Assembly (NCBI GenBank): GCA_002914845.1
Contig: JXTC01000111.1
Coordinates: forward strand, 650,669 to 714,668
Source of the DNA: Trema orientale
Lineage: Eukaryota; Streptophyta; Magnoliopsida; Rosales; Cannabaceae
Direction: 5' to 3'
DNA length: 64,000 nucleotides
Below are positions 11,349-22,882 of the stretch, piece by piece. Numbering within the stretch: position 1 is the stretch's first letter; every line of letters begins with the position of its first letter. The position numbers and the translations under genes are program-made. The notes beneath the pieces were generated by a model, which saw nothing but the letters and a program-made list of their open reading frames with translations, had not been told where the DNA came from and made no database searches.

Positions 11349-14300
11349 ATGATGCCTCCTGAGCAAGAAACAACCGCTACCACTACTACCACTCCTAGTA
11401 CTATTACCATTCCGTCACCTAACTTGAACCGGCCGCCCGAGACCGGTTCCGGTTCGGTTCACGCCGAACCATCGTCCCATAACAATGCCAACCCAGTCTG
11501 CTTGGATCAGGTGCTTGCCGAGCACCAGCCTCAATCTACACCCTCTCTTAAATACTCGTCTAATTCCATTTTCCGCGAATCTTTACGCCCTGTAACGCTC
11601 AAGGTATGTTTATTTTTCAATACTTTGATTAGATGATTATGCAATATTGTAAGCCTTAGTGTTAATTAATGTTGTTATTGCTATTTTGTAGTTTGAAGAT
11701 GTTGGTTATACAATCAAGTTGAGAAGCAAGCGTGGAAGCTGTTTAGTTTCTTCCCAGCACGAGGCCAAAACGACGTCGTCGTCGTCTCGGGTCGTGCTAA
11801 GCGGGGTGAGCGGGATTGTCCGACCCGGGGAGCTCCTAGCAATGCTGGGGCCCTCCGGGAGCGGCAAGACAACCCTTTTGACAGCTCTAGCTGGCCGGTT
11901 ACCGGGCAAAATCTCCGGCGCCATATCATACAATGGTCAACCTTTCTCAAGCTCCATGAAGAGGAAAACCGGGTTCGTAACCCAAGACGACGTGCTGTAT
12001 CCTCACCTGACTGTCTTGGAGACCTTAACGTACGCTGCCTTGCTCAGGCTCCCGAAGAAGCTCACGAAGGAGGAGAAGATTGAACAAGTCGAGTTGATCA
12101 TTATGGAGCTCGGGTTGACCCGGGTCCGGAATGGTGTGGTGGGTGGGCCCCTGCTCCGAGGGGTTTCGGGCGGGGAGCGTAAACGGGTCAGTATCGGGCA
12201 GGAGATGCTGGTGAACCCGAGCTTGCTGCTGCTCGATGAGCCGACGTCCGGGCTGGATTCCACGACGGCGCAGCGCATCGTCGCGACGCTTCGCGGGCTG
12301 GCCCGCGGCGGCCGGACCGTGATCACCACCATCCACCAACCTTCAAGTAGGCTCTATAGGTTGTTTGATAAGGTGGTGGTGTTGTCCGAAGGGTGCCCCA
12401 TTTACAGCGGGCACGCGGGTCGGGTCATGGAGTATTTCGGGTCAATCGGATATGCTCCCGGGTTCAATTTCATGAACCCGGCTGATTTTCTGCTTGATCT
12501 TGCTAATGGTAAGTTGTTATTTGCTTTAACAATTCTATCTTCATTTTTTTTTTTTCGGAAAGAACAATTCTATCTTCTTGTTCACTTGTCTAGTAATAGA
12601 ACTATGGACTAAAAATAGTATAACCTGATTAGTATAATGGTCACTAAGTTAGTTTTACATCATCATTAATTAGTGTTATAATGGAGGACAAAATAATGTG
12701 TCAGTTAACTATTATGTGGGTGGACAAGACAATTCTCAAATTTATTTAATCCAAGAAGTTAGTGGGCAAAAGGCTCTCATGAGAGAGCAAAAATCCTCCT
12801 CCCCCCTCCCCCACTAACTTGTAATTCATGTATACATCATAAAACAAAATGAAAAAATAAAGTTAGTGGGCATGCAACATGGGTCTTTGATTTCCGTCAA
12901 CGTGTCAACCTCATCAACTGACCTATAGCTATACAAAGTTACAAGTTACAACTAACCACCTTGTAAACATTGAGAGACACTTTTAACCGTTAATCATTTT
13001 TAGGTGGGATAGTTCATTTATTTTTTCCCCATATCCATTGCGCCGACAAACAAGGGGATTCACATGAAATTGGGTGCCACTGCCAATTATGAAAGCATGC
13101 CTTTACTTTCTTTTTTCGGTGGTTTCCCTCCTCCGATCGAAACAGAGAAGAAAATAGCTTAGCTAGAGCTAGCTAGCTCTTTCAATGTTTGGATAGTGCC
13201 CTAAATTATATGCATTGATAAACTAATTAATTTGATTTGACCCTCAATTATTCATTTGTTATATACTGTTTGCAACCCTTGCTCTGTTGGTTTTGTGTCC
13301 TTTGTCATGACTAGTTGAAGGAGATCTGATGGGATGGGTTTCCTTCTTGGATCTGTGCATGTATACATTGTCTATATATAGATAAAAAGAGAAGTAATTT
13401 ATGTAAAAGATTTAATTTGTTTGTTAGATGCAGGTTTAGGGTTAGAGGTAGGGATAAGTTGTCTTGTCAAATAAAGGAGTCCAGTGGGCTTAGATGAAAG
13501 ACATGATCTTCTCTGCATTTTTGGGGTCTTTTCTCCTTTTGATTTTCCATTATATTCTTTCCTATTTTTTGGGTTGATTGTATGTAAGTGTAATATGGAC
13601 AACCGTTCTTTAAATCAATATTGACTTTAATATTGTTGGTGATGATTCCCCAACCCCACCACCTTTTGCCTTTTTTGTTGTGTATTTCTCCCATTATTAA
13701 GAAAGAAAAAAAGAAACAATATTTCCTTTGAAATTATTGATATAAGCATTTTTTTTTTACTTTTGTTCTATAGAAGATTTTGTTACACTGTCTTATATTC
13801 CATTTTATTAACTTCGGACTATCCAATTCATAAATGCAGGTATAGCAACTGACATTAAACATGAGGATGTAACAGAGTTTCATGGCAGATTAGATCATCA
13901 TGATGATCAAAATTCAATTAAGCAGCACCTAATCTCATCTTACAAAAAGAACGTATACCCTGCTTTGAAGGCCGAGATTCAAGAAAATCACAAAATCCCA
14001 CTTAGAACTTCATCATCCAGAGGTAATGAAGTGAAAAATGTCTCATCATTGCTATAGATTCTGATACATGCATATCTACTTGTATATGGCAGTAACTAGT
14101 TGGAATATGTAATGAAGAATATCCAAAAACAGTGGAGTATATGCTCAATAATTATCAAATGATGCTTTGTAGATAGTGAGAACCAGTGGCTAACTACTTG
14201 GTGGGAGCAATTTATGGTGCTGCTGAGAAGGGGTTTGAAAGAGAGGAAGCATGAATCTTACTCAGGCCTAAGGATTTTCCAAGTCATGTCTGTGTCATTT

Positions 14301-15339
14301 CTTTCAGGCCTTCTATGGTGGCACTCTAACACTTCACATATACAAGATCAGGTATATATTTCTTCCTGCATTTTGCTTTCAGGATCATGGAAAACCAGTA
14401 TTTAACTAGTGGCCATTAAATGAGTCATAGAAGTCAACTTTAAGCAACTCATATTTGGTTTATTCCAAGAAAGAAAAAGAAAGTGATAATGACATTGTTG
14501 TCAAACAACTTGTCCCAAAAGTTATGACTTGTTCAAGACTACACAAAAATGTTGCAACATCATTGATTTAACAAATATCAGTTTTTCATAGACTAACAAT
14601 TAACCATTTAGTAACAAAACCATTTAGCTTCCAAATTGGACCATTCTGATTATTACTGACTGACTCGACAATGATACTTTTGTAACAGATTGGACTCTTG
14701 TTCTTCTTCTCCATCTTCTGGGGCTTCTTCCCTCTATTCAATGCCATCTTTGCTTTCCCTCAGGAAAGGCCAATGCTGATTAAAGAACGTTCCTCGGGCA
14801 TGTACCGCCTTTCCTCCTACTACTTTGCTCGAGTGGCTGGCGATTTGCCAATGGAGCTTGTTCTCCCAACTGTCTTTGTAACTGTCACATATTGGATGGG
14901 GGGCCTCAAGCCCTCTCTCATCACGTTTGTGTTAACTCTCTTGATAATCCTTTTCAATGTGTTGGTCTCCCAAGGTCTAGGACTAGCCTTGGGGGCCATT
15001 CTAATGGATGTAAAACAGGCCACAACACTAGCTTCAGTGACAATGCTGGTCTTCTTGCTCGCTGGCGGATACTACATTCAGAAAGTCCCGGCTTTCATCG
15101 CTTGGTTGAAGTACATTTCATTCAGTCACTACTGTTACAAGCTGCTTGTGGGGGTTCAGTACTCAGAAAATGAATTCTATGAGTGTGAATTTGGACTACA
15201 TTGCAGGGTTATGGATTTGCCTGGTATTAAATGTTTAGGACTTGATAACAAGTGGTGGGATGTGGCTGCTTTGACTGTTATGTTTGTGGGATATAGGCTT
15301 TTGGCATATGTGGCATTGAGGATGGGGCAACCTCACTGA
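11349..15339 (+). CDS. ABCG21: ABCG half-size transporter, ABCG21/WBC21-like (5 exons)
   Basis: Half-size ABC transporter of the plant ABCG (white-brown complex) subfamily: a cytosolic ATPase domain followed by six membrane spans, which must dimerise and is expected at the plasma membrane. Exons are 11349-11603, 11692-12508, 13840-14022, 14173-14351 and 14689-15339, all with GT-AG introns; the spliced frame gives 694 residues. Visible motifs: Walker A GPSGSGKT (138-145), Q-loop Q183 in VTQDD, signature [14 protein letters not shown] (243-256), Walker B LLLLDEP (263-269) and switch His300 in TIHQPS. Spans lie near 455-470, 479-499, 532-552, 557-583, 592-609 and 669-688. The start MMPPE, the LRP-LKFE join between exons 1 and 2, and the [12 protein letters not shown] linker match ABCG21 rather than ABCG14 or ABCG9. 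Residues 5-75 are Thr/Pro/Ser-rich and likely disordered. No defect is seen. The substrate is not known from sequence; relatives are linked to guard cells and abscisic acid. Confidence 0.95.
12509..13839 (+). other. Intron 2 of the ABCG21-like gene (1.3 kb)
   Basis: This is the largest intron of the transporter gene, lying between the ABC domain and the linker to the membrane domain. The donor is AATG|GTAAG and the acceptor TGCAG|GTATAG; both split a Gly codon. The intron is AT-rich and holds no open frame or transposon end that I recognise. Confidence 0.85.
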
Positions 15340-15413
15340 CTTTGATTGACCCATAAAGCAAATTGATGAAGGTTCATATTCTCCAACTTGATAACAAATA
15401 ATCATGTTGGCTG

Positions 15414-15419
15414 AATAAA
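15414..15419 (+). terminator. Probable poly(A) signal of the ABCG21-like gene
   Basis: AATAAA occurs 75 bp after the TGA stop codon, in a T-rich context suitable for a plant 3' end. It is inferred from position only. Confidence 0.5.
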
Positions 15420-16490
15420 GTCCCAGGCTGACTCTGTTTAGGTCTACAATGGATTCAAATTGTATGGAAGTATGTTATGATCAATTTACTAAATCCAAAT
15501 TGATATCATGTAACTGATTGTTTATGCAAGGATTTATTGTAATTCTGCTCAAGTTTTAGTCCAAGTTTGCCAGCATATAAGATGCAACCATATCCCACCA
15601 AAAACAAGAAAGCTCAAAATAAAGAGCTAAAGACTACTATTATCAATTAAAGAAGTAGAAAAATTGAAAATCATATCAATATTTTTAAATTTTGACTACT
15701 CCCCAGTGGCATATAAGTTTTCAGTTCAAAGTTACTTAAACAGGCTATAAGCATGGATTTCTTTTCAACTTTCTTCCTTACAAATGTAGCCCTCCCGAGC
15801 TTTTCTGAACTTGAATTTTTCCTGAGCTAAGGGGGCGAAGTAAGATGATTCACTATCTTATAAAATTAATGTTACCTCAATATATAAGCTTTAAACTATC
15901 TGCAACTGCAAGGTTATATTTTAGTTCATAAGAAAGAAGTCTGATTAACAGATTAAAACTGGAACCTTAATGGAGTAAAATATAGAAAGACTTCAAAAAT
16001 TGTCTTTCATAGATTGAAAAAGCTGCTCAAGCCACAAGAAGAAATCACATAAGTAAATTGTAGTAAATAGTGAGTAAACCCCTGGATTTCTTATCCTTTA
16101 CATTTAGTGACATATTACAAACCAGTATTACAAAACAAGTGTCGGAGGGATGGAGTTTTGGTAAATGGTTAGATATCGTAAGAATATAAAATTATGAGGT
16201 TTCTAAAGGAGCAGAGGAAAAATCTTAATGGGGTAGTCTTCTAGATAGTTTAGGTATAAAGCTAGATGTACTTGTCATTAGGCATTTATCTTGGAAAATA
16301 TCTACAGTTGAAACTAGAATAGGCATCAAATAAATGTCAGCAATTCATACCACATTATAATTAGGCATCTGATACAAAAGCATCTCTCAATAACAGTCCA
16401 CTATTTCAGTTGATTCTATTCTCCGTCACATCTCTATTAACCATTTGCTGTAAATAAGGATTCTAATTCCAAGTTACACATCTGAATTCA
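15420..16490. other. Intergenic region, no feature seen
   Basis: This AT-rich spacer of about 1 kb lies between the transporter gene and the first micro-protein gene. I find no long open frame, no inverted-repeat element and no tRNA-like fold. Confidence 0.6.
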
Positions 16491-16492
16491 GC

Positions 16493-16500
16493 TATAAAAT
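16493..16500 (+). promoter_or_regulatory. TATA box of the first micro-protein gene
   Basis: TATAAAAT in GCTATAAAATGGG lies 110 bp before the ATG at 16603. The spacing is nearly the same as at the paralogue (108 bp), which supports a real promoter. A CA-repeat (16549-16570) lies within the inferred leader. Confidence 0.65.
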
Positions 16501-16548
16501 GGGTTTTTTGTGCTGCACAATATACTTGAGGCCAGCAGGTAGTAAAAA

Positions 16549-16570
16549 CACACACACACACACGCGCACA
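16549..16570. repeat. (CA)n microsatellite in the inferred 5' leader
   Basis: The run ACACACACACACAC continues into CGCGCACA, between the TATA box and the ATG of the first micro-protein gene. Confidence 0.8.
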
Positions 16571-16602
16571 ACTCTTTTGTGTAAAAAGAGCATTACGTGA
16601 AA

Positions 16603-16909
16603 ATGGCATCAACCAAGATTGAGAAAACTCCCACCAAAACCCCTGCTACCACACCAAAAGCTCCGGCCTCCAAATCGGCCCCTAAGAAGACCGAGGTCAA
16701 GCCTCGAGAGCCTAAGAAGAAGGTGATGCAATACGATACGATACACTACAATATCATCTAAACACAATTTTAAGTATTTCTTTACGAATTATGAGATGTT
16801 GAAATATGTTTTTTAAGTATAATTTTTTATGGTAAAATCTAATTTGCTTTTTTGTTTGGTTGGTTAGGCATCCAGTACCGCCGGAAGCAAGCCAGCAGCC
16901 AAGAATTAA
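16603..16909 (+). CDS. Lys/Thr/Pro-rich micro-protein, 53 aa (2 exons)
   Basis: Small basic protein of unknown function. Exon 1 (16603-16722) encodes 40 residues from MASTKIEKTP to REPKKK. Exon 2 (16868-16909) encodes ASSTAGSKPAAKN and the stop. The intron is phase 0 with donor AAG|GTGATG and acceptor TTAG|GC. Composition is dominated by Lys, Thr, Pro and Ala with almost no hydrophobic residues, so it is probably disordered; it has no signal peptide or membrane span. The gene is supported by a TATA box at the expected distance, an AATAAA downstream and, above all, a paralogue at 22444 with the same start, the same intron position after KKK and the same Ala/Lys-rich tail. The composition resembles histone H1 or H2B tails, but there is no histone fold. 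A nucleic-acid-associated role would be a guess. Confidence 0.75.
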
Positions 16910-17059
16910 GTAGAATGAGGAGTCCATACATTGATGTTACATATGGAGTTCCATAAAGATGTTATACCGTAGTGGTCCTCCTTTATGTTTTATCTATGTT
17001 TCTACTACTTGGTTGTAATAATTTATATCCATGTATCTCTTTTTAGGCTTGGCCTATTA

Positions 17060-17065
17060 AATAAA
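17060..17065 (+). terminator. Probable poly(A) signal of the first micro-protein gene
   Basis: AATAAA lies 150 bp after the stop, preceded by a T-rich stretch typical of plant 3' untranslated regions. Inferred from position. Confidence 0.5.
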
Positions 17066-17574
17066 AAATACATGTATTAATTAAAATCATGACTATTGGT
17101 GTTTGCTTTAGTAGCATATTTACGCTGAACATACCGTTTACTGGAATTAGGTGTGCAAGCTTCTTAACTAACACCTAATCACCTATTAATATGAATGATG
17201 AATATGCTTTTAACCCTACGAAAAATGATATATTAAAGGAAGCAGTGTTAGATATTGGCATTATCAGAATGACATATTTGGGTTCACAAGCAATTATTAT
17301 TGGCCCCCACAACTTAGACCAAACATATTGCAACACTAAATTTACTCCATGTCTCACTACTTAACATGTTTTGTAGACTCCATTATGTTTTATAATCTTA
17401 TTATAATATGAGATATTTAGTAGAATTCATGTCTTAAAAACATTGAGATATGAGAGTGGAGTTAGGACTTCTCATAAATGTATAATTAATATCATCACGA
17501 GCCACAACTTATGATTGGCTTGTTCTTAACTTGAATATATAAGTACTTAGCTTTATATATATATATATATATAT

Positions 17575-18740
17575 GGGTACTAATCTAGTAGGTTTTTTTT
17601 TTTTTACCTATCTATAGATATTATTTTGTCCAATTAAAATTGATTACACACATCTTTTCATGGTAAAAGATAGAAAGAGAAAATCATTAAATAATGTGTA
17701 TTTAGTTGTATAATAAGTTTGTTTGGTTCAACTATTCTATTCAATTCAAGTGAAAAATACATTGGAATGGATGTTTATTTCAACAATTCCAGTTTTTCCA
17801 TTCAAATGATCTTTTGGAATGAGTGTTTGTTTCAGTAATTCAGTTTTTCTATTCAAAAGTCCATCAGCTACATCAACTATTTATTGGGAAAAAATCACCT
17901 TCCCACTTGTGAGTTTTCGTATGTTGAATAGTACCGTATATGTGAATAATGATCTCTGAAATAAATACAGGAATAAAGTAACACAACAAGACACAAATTT
18001 ACGTAATTTATCCAACTTGGACTATGTCCACGGAATTGTTACGGATCTTTCACTATAGGGAGAAAATTTGTTACAAGTATTTACAAATACTCACTTACAA
18101 CCCTGATCCCAAATACACCTAAGCACTCTCTTACAAGTATTTTCTCACTCACACCTTTCGCTAACACTCTTTGAAATCTCCTCTTACAGAAAGAAACTAA
18201 ACTCTCTTTGAAAGGAAAAACAAAGAGAAAAAAAGGATTTAATCAGAGAAAACAGTTAAATTGCTTCTGATTTTTTAGATGCTTTGATAAAGCTAAGGAG
18301 GGGAGTATTTATAGCAAAACTCTCCATCTCCTTTCCATGTCCAAAACATGCTCATGGACAAAGTCCACAAATATGGATAGGAAAAAAATTCAAAAAGGTG
18401 GCTGCCCATTTTTCTTGACCTCAATACTATTGGAATAAGTTTTTTGTGTTTTGAAATGAGAATGAAGTCTAGAAGGTGTTTCTGAATGGTCAGTTCTAAT
18501 GTCTCATATTTTAATTACAACTCATTCTATTTTATTTCACTTCAAATGTCTCCAATTCTAATTATGACTTATTCTACAATTTTTATTTAAATACACTCAT
18601 TTAAATGAGTGAACCAAACGGGGATATTTTATTATTTTTTTTTCTAGTTATTCAAATTATGGTAGCTGTTGGATCATGATCCAACGGCAAAAAAAAATTA
18701 CCTATGAATAGGTAAAAAAAATATCTATTAAATTGGGAAC
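17575..18740 (+). mobile_element. CAATCCAGTAGGTA-family MITE, split by an insertion
   Basis: The left end, GGGTACTAATCTAGTAGG plus a T-run, matches the copies at 4531 and 53144. The right end has the GTTGGATCATGATCCAACGG subterminal motif, the pair AATAGGTAAAAAA, and a decayed TTAAATTGGGAAC terminus. Intact copies are 230-280 bp; this one is about 1.17 kb because roughly 900 bp (about 17715-18625) were inserted in the middle. Both sides are (TA)n. Confidence 0.65.
17715..18625. mobile_element. Unclassified element nested inside a MITE
   Basis: The insert is bounded by a short inverted repeat, GTTTGGTTCA (17721-17730) and TGAACCAAAC (18610-18619), and interrupts the MITE. It holds the string ACACAACAAGACACAAATTTACG (read in two parts: ACACAACAAGAC, ACAAATTTACG) followed by TGTCCACGG, which resembles segments common in plant retroelement leaders, and it ends with further AATGAG-type repeats. 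No coding capacity was seen. The class is uncertain. Confidence 0.45.
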
Positions 18741-19718
18741 TATATATATATATACACAACACAATATAATTTGCAAAACATAAAACTCAAACTAACCTTC
18801 AAATGCGCTTAAACCAATGCTTGTTAGCTAGCTCAAGGAGAACCCTTTTGTTAATAGTTTTCAAGTAATATTAGTTATTTTAAGGCTCGTTTCATAATAT
18901 TTATGTTTTTGTTTAAAAGTGAAAAGAATTGTTAAAATGTGAAGATTTGTTTTGTAAATTTTAATCTTCCATCTCAGTTTTAAAATCGAAAAAACAAATG
19001 ACACATATGTTATCAAATAAGCTCTTAGTTTTCATCTAATTCTAAGCGAGGATATGATGTCGTTTATTGGTTTTGTCCGTCTTCTCTTCCTTAGTTCCTT
19101 GTATTAAAAATAAAATTAGAATAAAAATACGATATTCTAAGTTGTTGTGAGCGGTGACTTTATTGAGTCTGATATGTGCGTTTCCTTAATCACTCCGAGG
19201 CTAGGAACGCACCAAGCAACAAAGTAGAAGACTCCATAAATCTGAGTTAAGAATGACAACATATCTTTTTATTTTATTCTATATTTTTCAAAATGGAAGT
19301 ATTTTTGTTTAGCATATTGCGGCTTTTTTTTTTTTTTTTTGGCATATTGGACAAATTATGTGCCACGTACACTATCTCCTTTGTTTATATCAAGAGAAAA
19401 TAATTTTTAGGTTAAAAAAAAAAAGGTGGAAATTGACCCACTGGGGTCATCATTTACAAACAAAACACTAAGCAAAGCAGTAGAAGATAACGTAATTAAT
19501 ATAGGTGGATATTAGGAGGGTATGGATATATGAAATTACAGCCTTATAGGAGTAAAGTACTTATTCATGTAGGAATATGCAAAAAATGATCTAACATCAA
19601 AGACTTCAATGGTGTGAAATTAACGGTGTTTCTGAAGGTTACAATCACATAAGAATAAAATGGTATGCAAATAGGTCAATTTAGAAACATATTCTGTCAC
19701 TAGGATATATATTTTTGT

Positions 19719-20446
19719 TAGGGGTGGCAATTTAGGTCACGACACGATAACACGACTCGAAAACGACACGAAGTTAGCGGGTTTGGGTTTGTCTTAAACA
19801 GGTACAGGTCAAAACAGGTTAAATCCGATTAAACACGATTAAATAATAGGTCATTAGAAGGTTAACTTGTTAAACCCGAAACTGACTCGTTTAACACGAT
19901 TAAATTTTTTGAGACATTGTATTATCTTGTGTGTACCAAGACTTAAAACTTCCATTTTATGTTTTATGTACTAAGATTTGAAAGTTTTATTTTAGTTTTA
20001 AACTTTGGATTGTGTGTTATATTTATTTGATTATGGTTACTTGGTTATATTGGAAATATAAAATAAGTTAATAGATTATATCAAGTTATATTGAAAATGT
20101 GAAATAGGTTAACATATTAAAATTAATAGGTTAATACGTTATGTCAAGTTGAACCAAATACAATATATTTAACATTAACATATTAAATTGAGTTCAATTA
20201 ATGGGTTAATAGTATACAGGTTAGCAGATCATGTTACGTTGGACACGATCTGAATACGACCTATTTAAATAACGTGTTAAATGTGTCGTTCACAGGTTAA
20301 CTTGTTTATTTAGTGTGTCGGGTGTGGGTTTACAAATCATGGCACGAATAATAAACGTATCAGGTTTGGGTTTGGTAATTGCTCGTTATATATATACCTC
20401 GACACGACACGAATATATGACACGACAACACGAATTGTCACCCCTA
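19719..20446. mobile_element. Non-autonomous hAT-type element, perfect 8-bp TSD
   Basis: The element starts TAGGGGTGGCAATTTAGG and ends GAATTGTCACCCCTA, giving inverted termini. It is flanked by a perfect 8-bp duplication, ATTTTTGT, at 19711-19718 and 20447-20454. The 728-bp interior is rich in ACACGA and GGTTAAC motifs and has no transposase frame. An 8-bp duplication with TAGGGGTG-type ends is characteristic of hAT elements. Confidence 0.85.
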
Positions 20447-20488
20447 ATTTTTGTCCATGCCGCAAAATGTTCTCTCTAAAGCGTTCCC

Positions 20489-20523
20489 GAGAGAGAGAGA
20501 GACACAGAGAGAGAGAAAGAGAG
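20489..20523. repeat. (GA)n microsatellite
   Basis: A GAGAGAGAGA run broken once by CACA and once by AA, just beyond the hAT-type element. Confidence 0.85.
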
Positions 20524-20649
20524 CTGGGGCATAGCCCATCTGTTTCACAACATAAATTAAGGGAGATATAAGAGGCCCGAGATGAAATTGAGACTGATCC
20601 AATATGTGTTCGCTAGGACACCATGAAGGGCTCAAAAACGTCATTCCGA

Positions 20650-21086
20650 CTCATTTCCAAGCTCATTGGACCTTGGGCTAAAATATGGGAATCTGTATGA
20701 CGTCTTAAAACATAATACCAAAAATACGACGTTTCTAAACTAATTTTTTCATATAGCGTCTTTTTAAATATTCTGATTACTAGAAATTGAGAAACTAATT
20801 TAGTTATTGAAAATCAATTTAGTTTCTTGTAACTAATAACTAAAATTCAAATAAATCAATTTGATTATTGGATACTAAAATTACTGGAAACCAAAAAAAT
20901 AAGATCATTGGATACTAAGAAATATTAATTGAAATTAATTTGGTTTGCTAGAAACTAGAAACAATTTAGTTACTAGAAACCAAAAAAATAATTATTTTGG
21001 GAATATAGTATTTTTTGTTTTGTTTTTTTTTTTTTTTAATAACTTGGATATAAGCTTCCAAATGCTCTAAAATATTGCCTGTCCGC
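20650..21086. repeat. Degenerate CTAGAAAC/CTAATTTAG repeat field
   Basis: Short degenerate modules such as ACTAGAAAC, AATTTAGTT and GGATACTA recur about every 25-40 bp from 20770 to 20995. This looks like a decayed minisatellite or subterminal repeat region of an old transposon. Confidence 0.4.
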
Positions 21087-21123
21087 GTACCCAATCACCG
21101 GGTACCCAATCACCGGGTACCCA
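21087..21123. repeat. 15-bp tandem repeat GTACCCAATCACCGG, 2.5 copies
   Basis: GTACCCAATCACCGG starts at 21087 and again at 21102, with a partial GTACCCA at 21117. It is GC-rich against an AT-rich background. Confidence 0.85.
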
Positions 21124-22335
21124 CCTTTTTCTTGTACTTGACCCATATCATCCAATTACCTCCCTATTTTAACCATCTCTTTCTAGTGTTGTTTTTTCTT
21201 CTTCTTTTTTTCTTAAAGATATTTCAATTTTAATAGTTTATTCAATAGATCTCAACCAATACATCAATAGGATTTGGTTGATTTTTTTTTTTCATCCACC
21301 AAAGTTCATTATTTACCCTAAGAACACACAATTTAGCAAATATAAACAAATAACACCCGAATAATGGAACAAAAGAGCTATAATCATTAAAGATGATCAA
21401 CTCTTATTCAATCTATGAATTCATCGTCTCAAACTGTAGACAAACAACTTGATAACTTAGACCATAAAAACACTATCAACGAGATTACGAGAGATTTACT
21501 GAAATATAATAATTTATATATTTAATATAGAAACAAATATAGACAAATATAATTCCCCTGCCAAGGAACGAACCGAGCCGTGACGAACCAAATTTGTGTT
21601 TTCTTCTTGTTTCTTCAGATGCCTTTGTGGTTTCTTTAAGAAGGTTTCTAATGCTTGAAGAGATTGGTTGTAAAATCAAATAAGATAAAAAAACAAATTG
21701 AAACAGTTGGAGCTCCTCTTTCTAGTTTAGAAAATTAGAGTGGGCGGTTGTTTTGGACATTTGGTTTTCAAAATGTTCCTTTTATATACTATATTAACTA
21801 ATGTAAATGGACATAAATAAATAAAAAAATAGACATTTTTTAGTTACTTTTGAGAATCGGCCATTCTTCTAAACCCCTTACAGTTACCAACAGTTGAGTT
21901 TGCATATGATTCTTTAACACCAAATATGATGTATTCTGATATCAAACAAACTTCATGCATCCACTCCTCTTTTGAAAACTCAAGCCCTTTTTCAAAAATA
22001 GCTATAAGCTAACAAAAATATTTATATTTCTTGGTGATGTAAACAAAACCAGTGGTGAGTGCCTCGAGTGGTGACTCAGTCGATAGCATATTATTTCCTT
22101 TATAAGATGATGCTATTCCACACTTGTTTTATACCATAAGCTAGATTGGTGTGTATATGTAAATAATGGCAGTTAAAATTTTCATAAGCAAAGCATCTGG
22201 TGCTCCATCCTTCCAAGTGCTCCCCATGTCAGTTATTCCATTATCCTGAAATGCCACCATTCCCCTTTCATCATCACCTTTTCTTGTTGTAACTTGTGAT
22301 TCCAATTCCTTTGTTACAATTGAGCAAAACTCAGT

Positions 22336-22343
22336 TATAAATA
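22336..22343 (+). promoter_or_regulatory. TATA box of the second micro-protein gene
   Basis: TATAAATA lies 108 bp before the ATG at 22444, against 110 bp in the paralogue. It is followed by a plausible leader containing TTTTCTTCTCTTCTG. Confidence 0.65.
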
Positions 22344-22443
22344 GGTTATGTTGTAAGTGATTGAGGTAAAGCAAGCCAGTAGCACATATAGTTTTTATTA
22401 CTTGAAACTTTTCTTCTCTTCTGCGTAAACAGTTTTGGTAGTT

Positions 22444-22738
22444 ATGGCATCTGTCAAGGCTGAAAAACCAGTGGGCACTCAGCTCTTTGGCCAGGCCAAG
22501 AAGGAGCCTGCCAAGGCTGGTGAGGGTCCAGCAAAAGCTACGGCTTCAAAGCCGGCAACCAAGAAGGCTGCACAGAAGCCACAGGAAACCAAGAAGAAGG
22601 TATCCCATTTTCGCAAAAATTACTTGTATGCTTAGCTAATGTTGAATTCTTGAATATATATATATAAATAGATATACCACTACAAAATCATGTTTGGTTG
22701 TGCAGGGCAAAGGTGGAAAAGCTGCAGCAAAGCACTAA
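22444..22738 (+). CDS. Lys/Ala-rich micro-protein, 62 aa (2 exons), paralogue of 16603
   Basis: Exon 1 (22444-22599) encodes 52 residues from MASVKAEKPVGTQLFGQ to ETKKK. Exon 2 (22706-22738) encodes GKGGKAAAKH and the stop. The intron is phase 0 (AAG|GTATCC ... TGCAG|GGC), in exactly the position used in the 53-residue paralogue. The protein is dominated by Lys, Ala and Pro and has only a short hydrophobic patch (QLFGQ), so it is probably disordered and possibly nucleic-acid binding; no domain is recognised. I chose this ATG because the MAS-K-EK start is shared with the paralogue. The gene converges with the ICME-type gene on the other strand, whose stop lies 424 bp away. Function unknown. 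Confidence 0.8.
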
Positions 22739-22876
22739 CTTGGCTGAATGCATTTTACAGGATGAGGGAAGCTAGACGCATATGTATTTCTGTTTTTCTA
22801 GTTTGTTTGTGTTTTTTGTAATCTGTCTTGAACTTTCTTGTTGATCAGTGCGATTCCATGTTAGTCATACTGATGA

Positions 22877-22882
22877 AATAAA
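22877..22882 (+). terminator. Probable poly(A) signal of the second micro-protein gene
   Basis: AATAAA lies about 140 bp after the stop codon, behind a TTTTTGTAATCTGT-type T-rich element. It lies in the convergent spacer shared with the ICME-type gene. Confidence 0.5.

Noticed and set aside
12003-12339. Two minus-strand frames of about 105 codons
   Set aside because: Antisense shadows of the GC-rich ABC domain exon; the plus-strand frame is clearly the coding one.
22030-22085. tRNA-like segment GTGGTGACTCAGTCGATAGC
   Set aside because: Resembles an A-box only; no B-box or cloverleaf could be built around it.
16603-22738. Histone H1 or H2B identity for the Lys/Ala/Pro-rich micro-proteins
   Set aside because: They resemble histone tails only in composition; neither has a globular histone fold and both stop after 53-62 residues.
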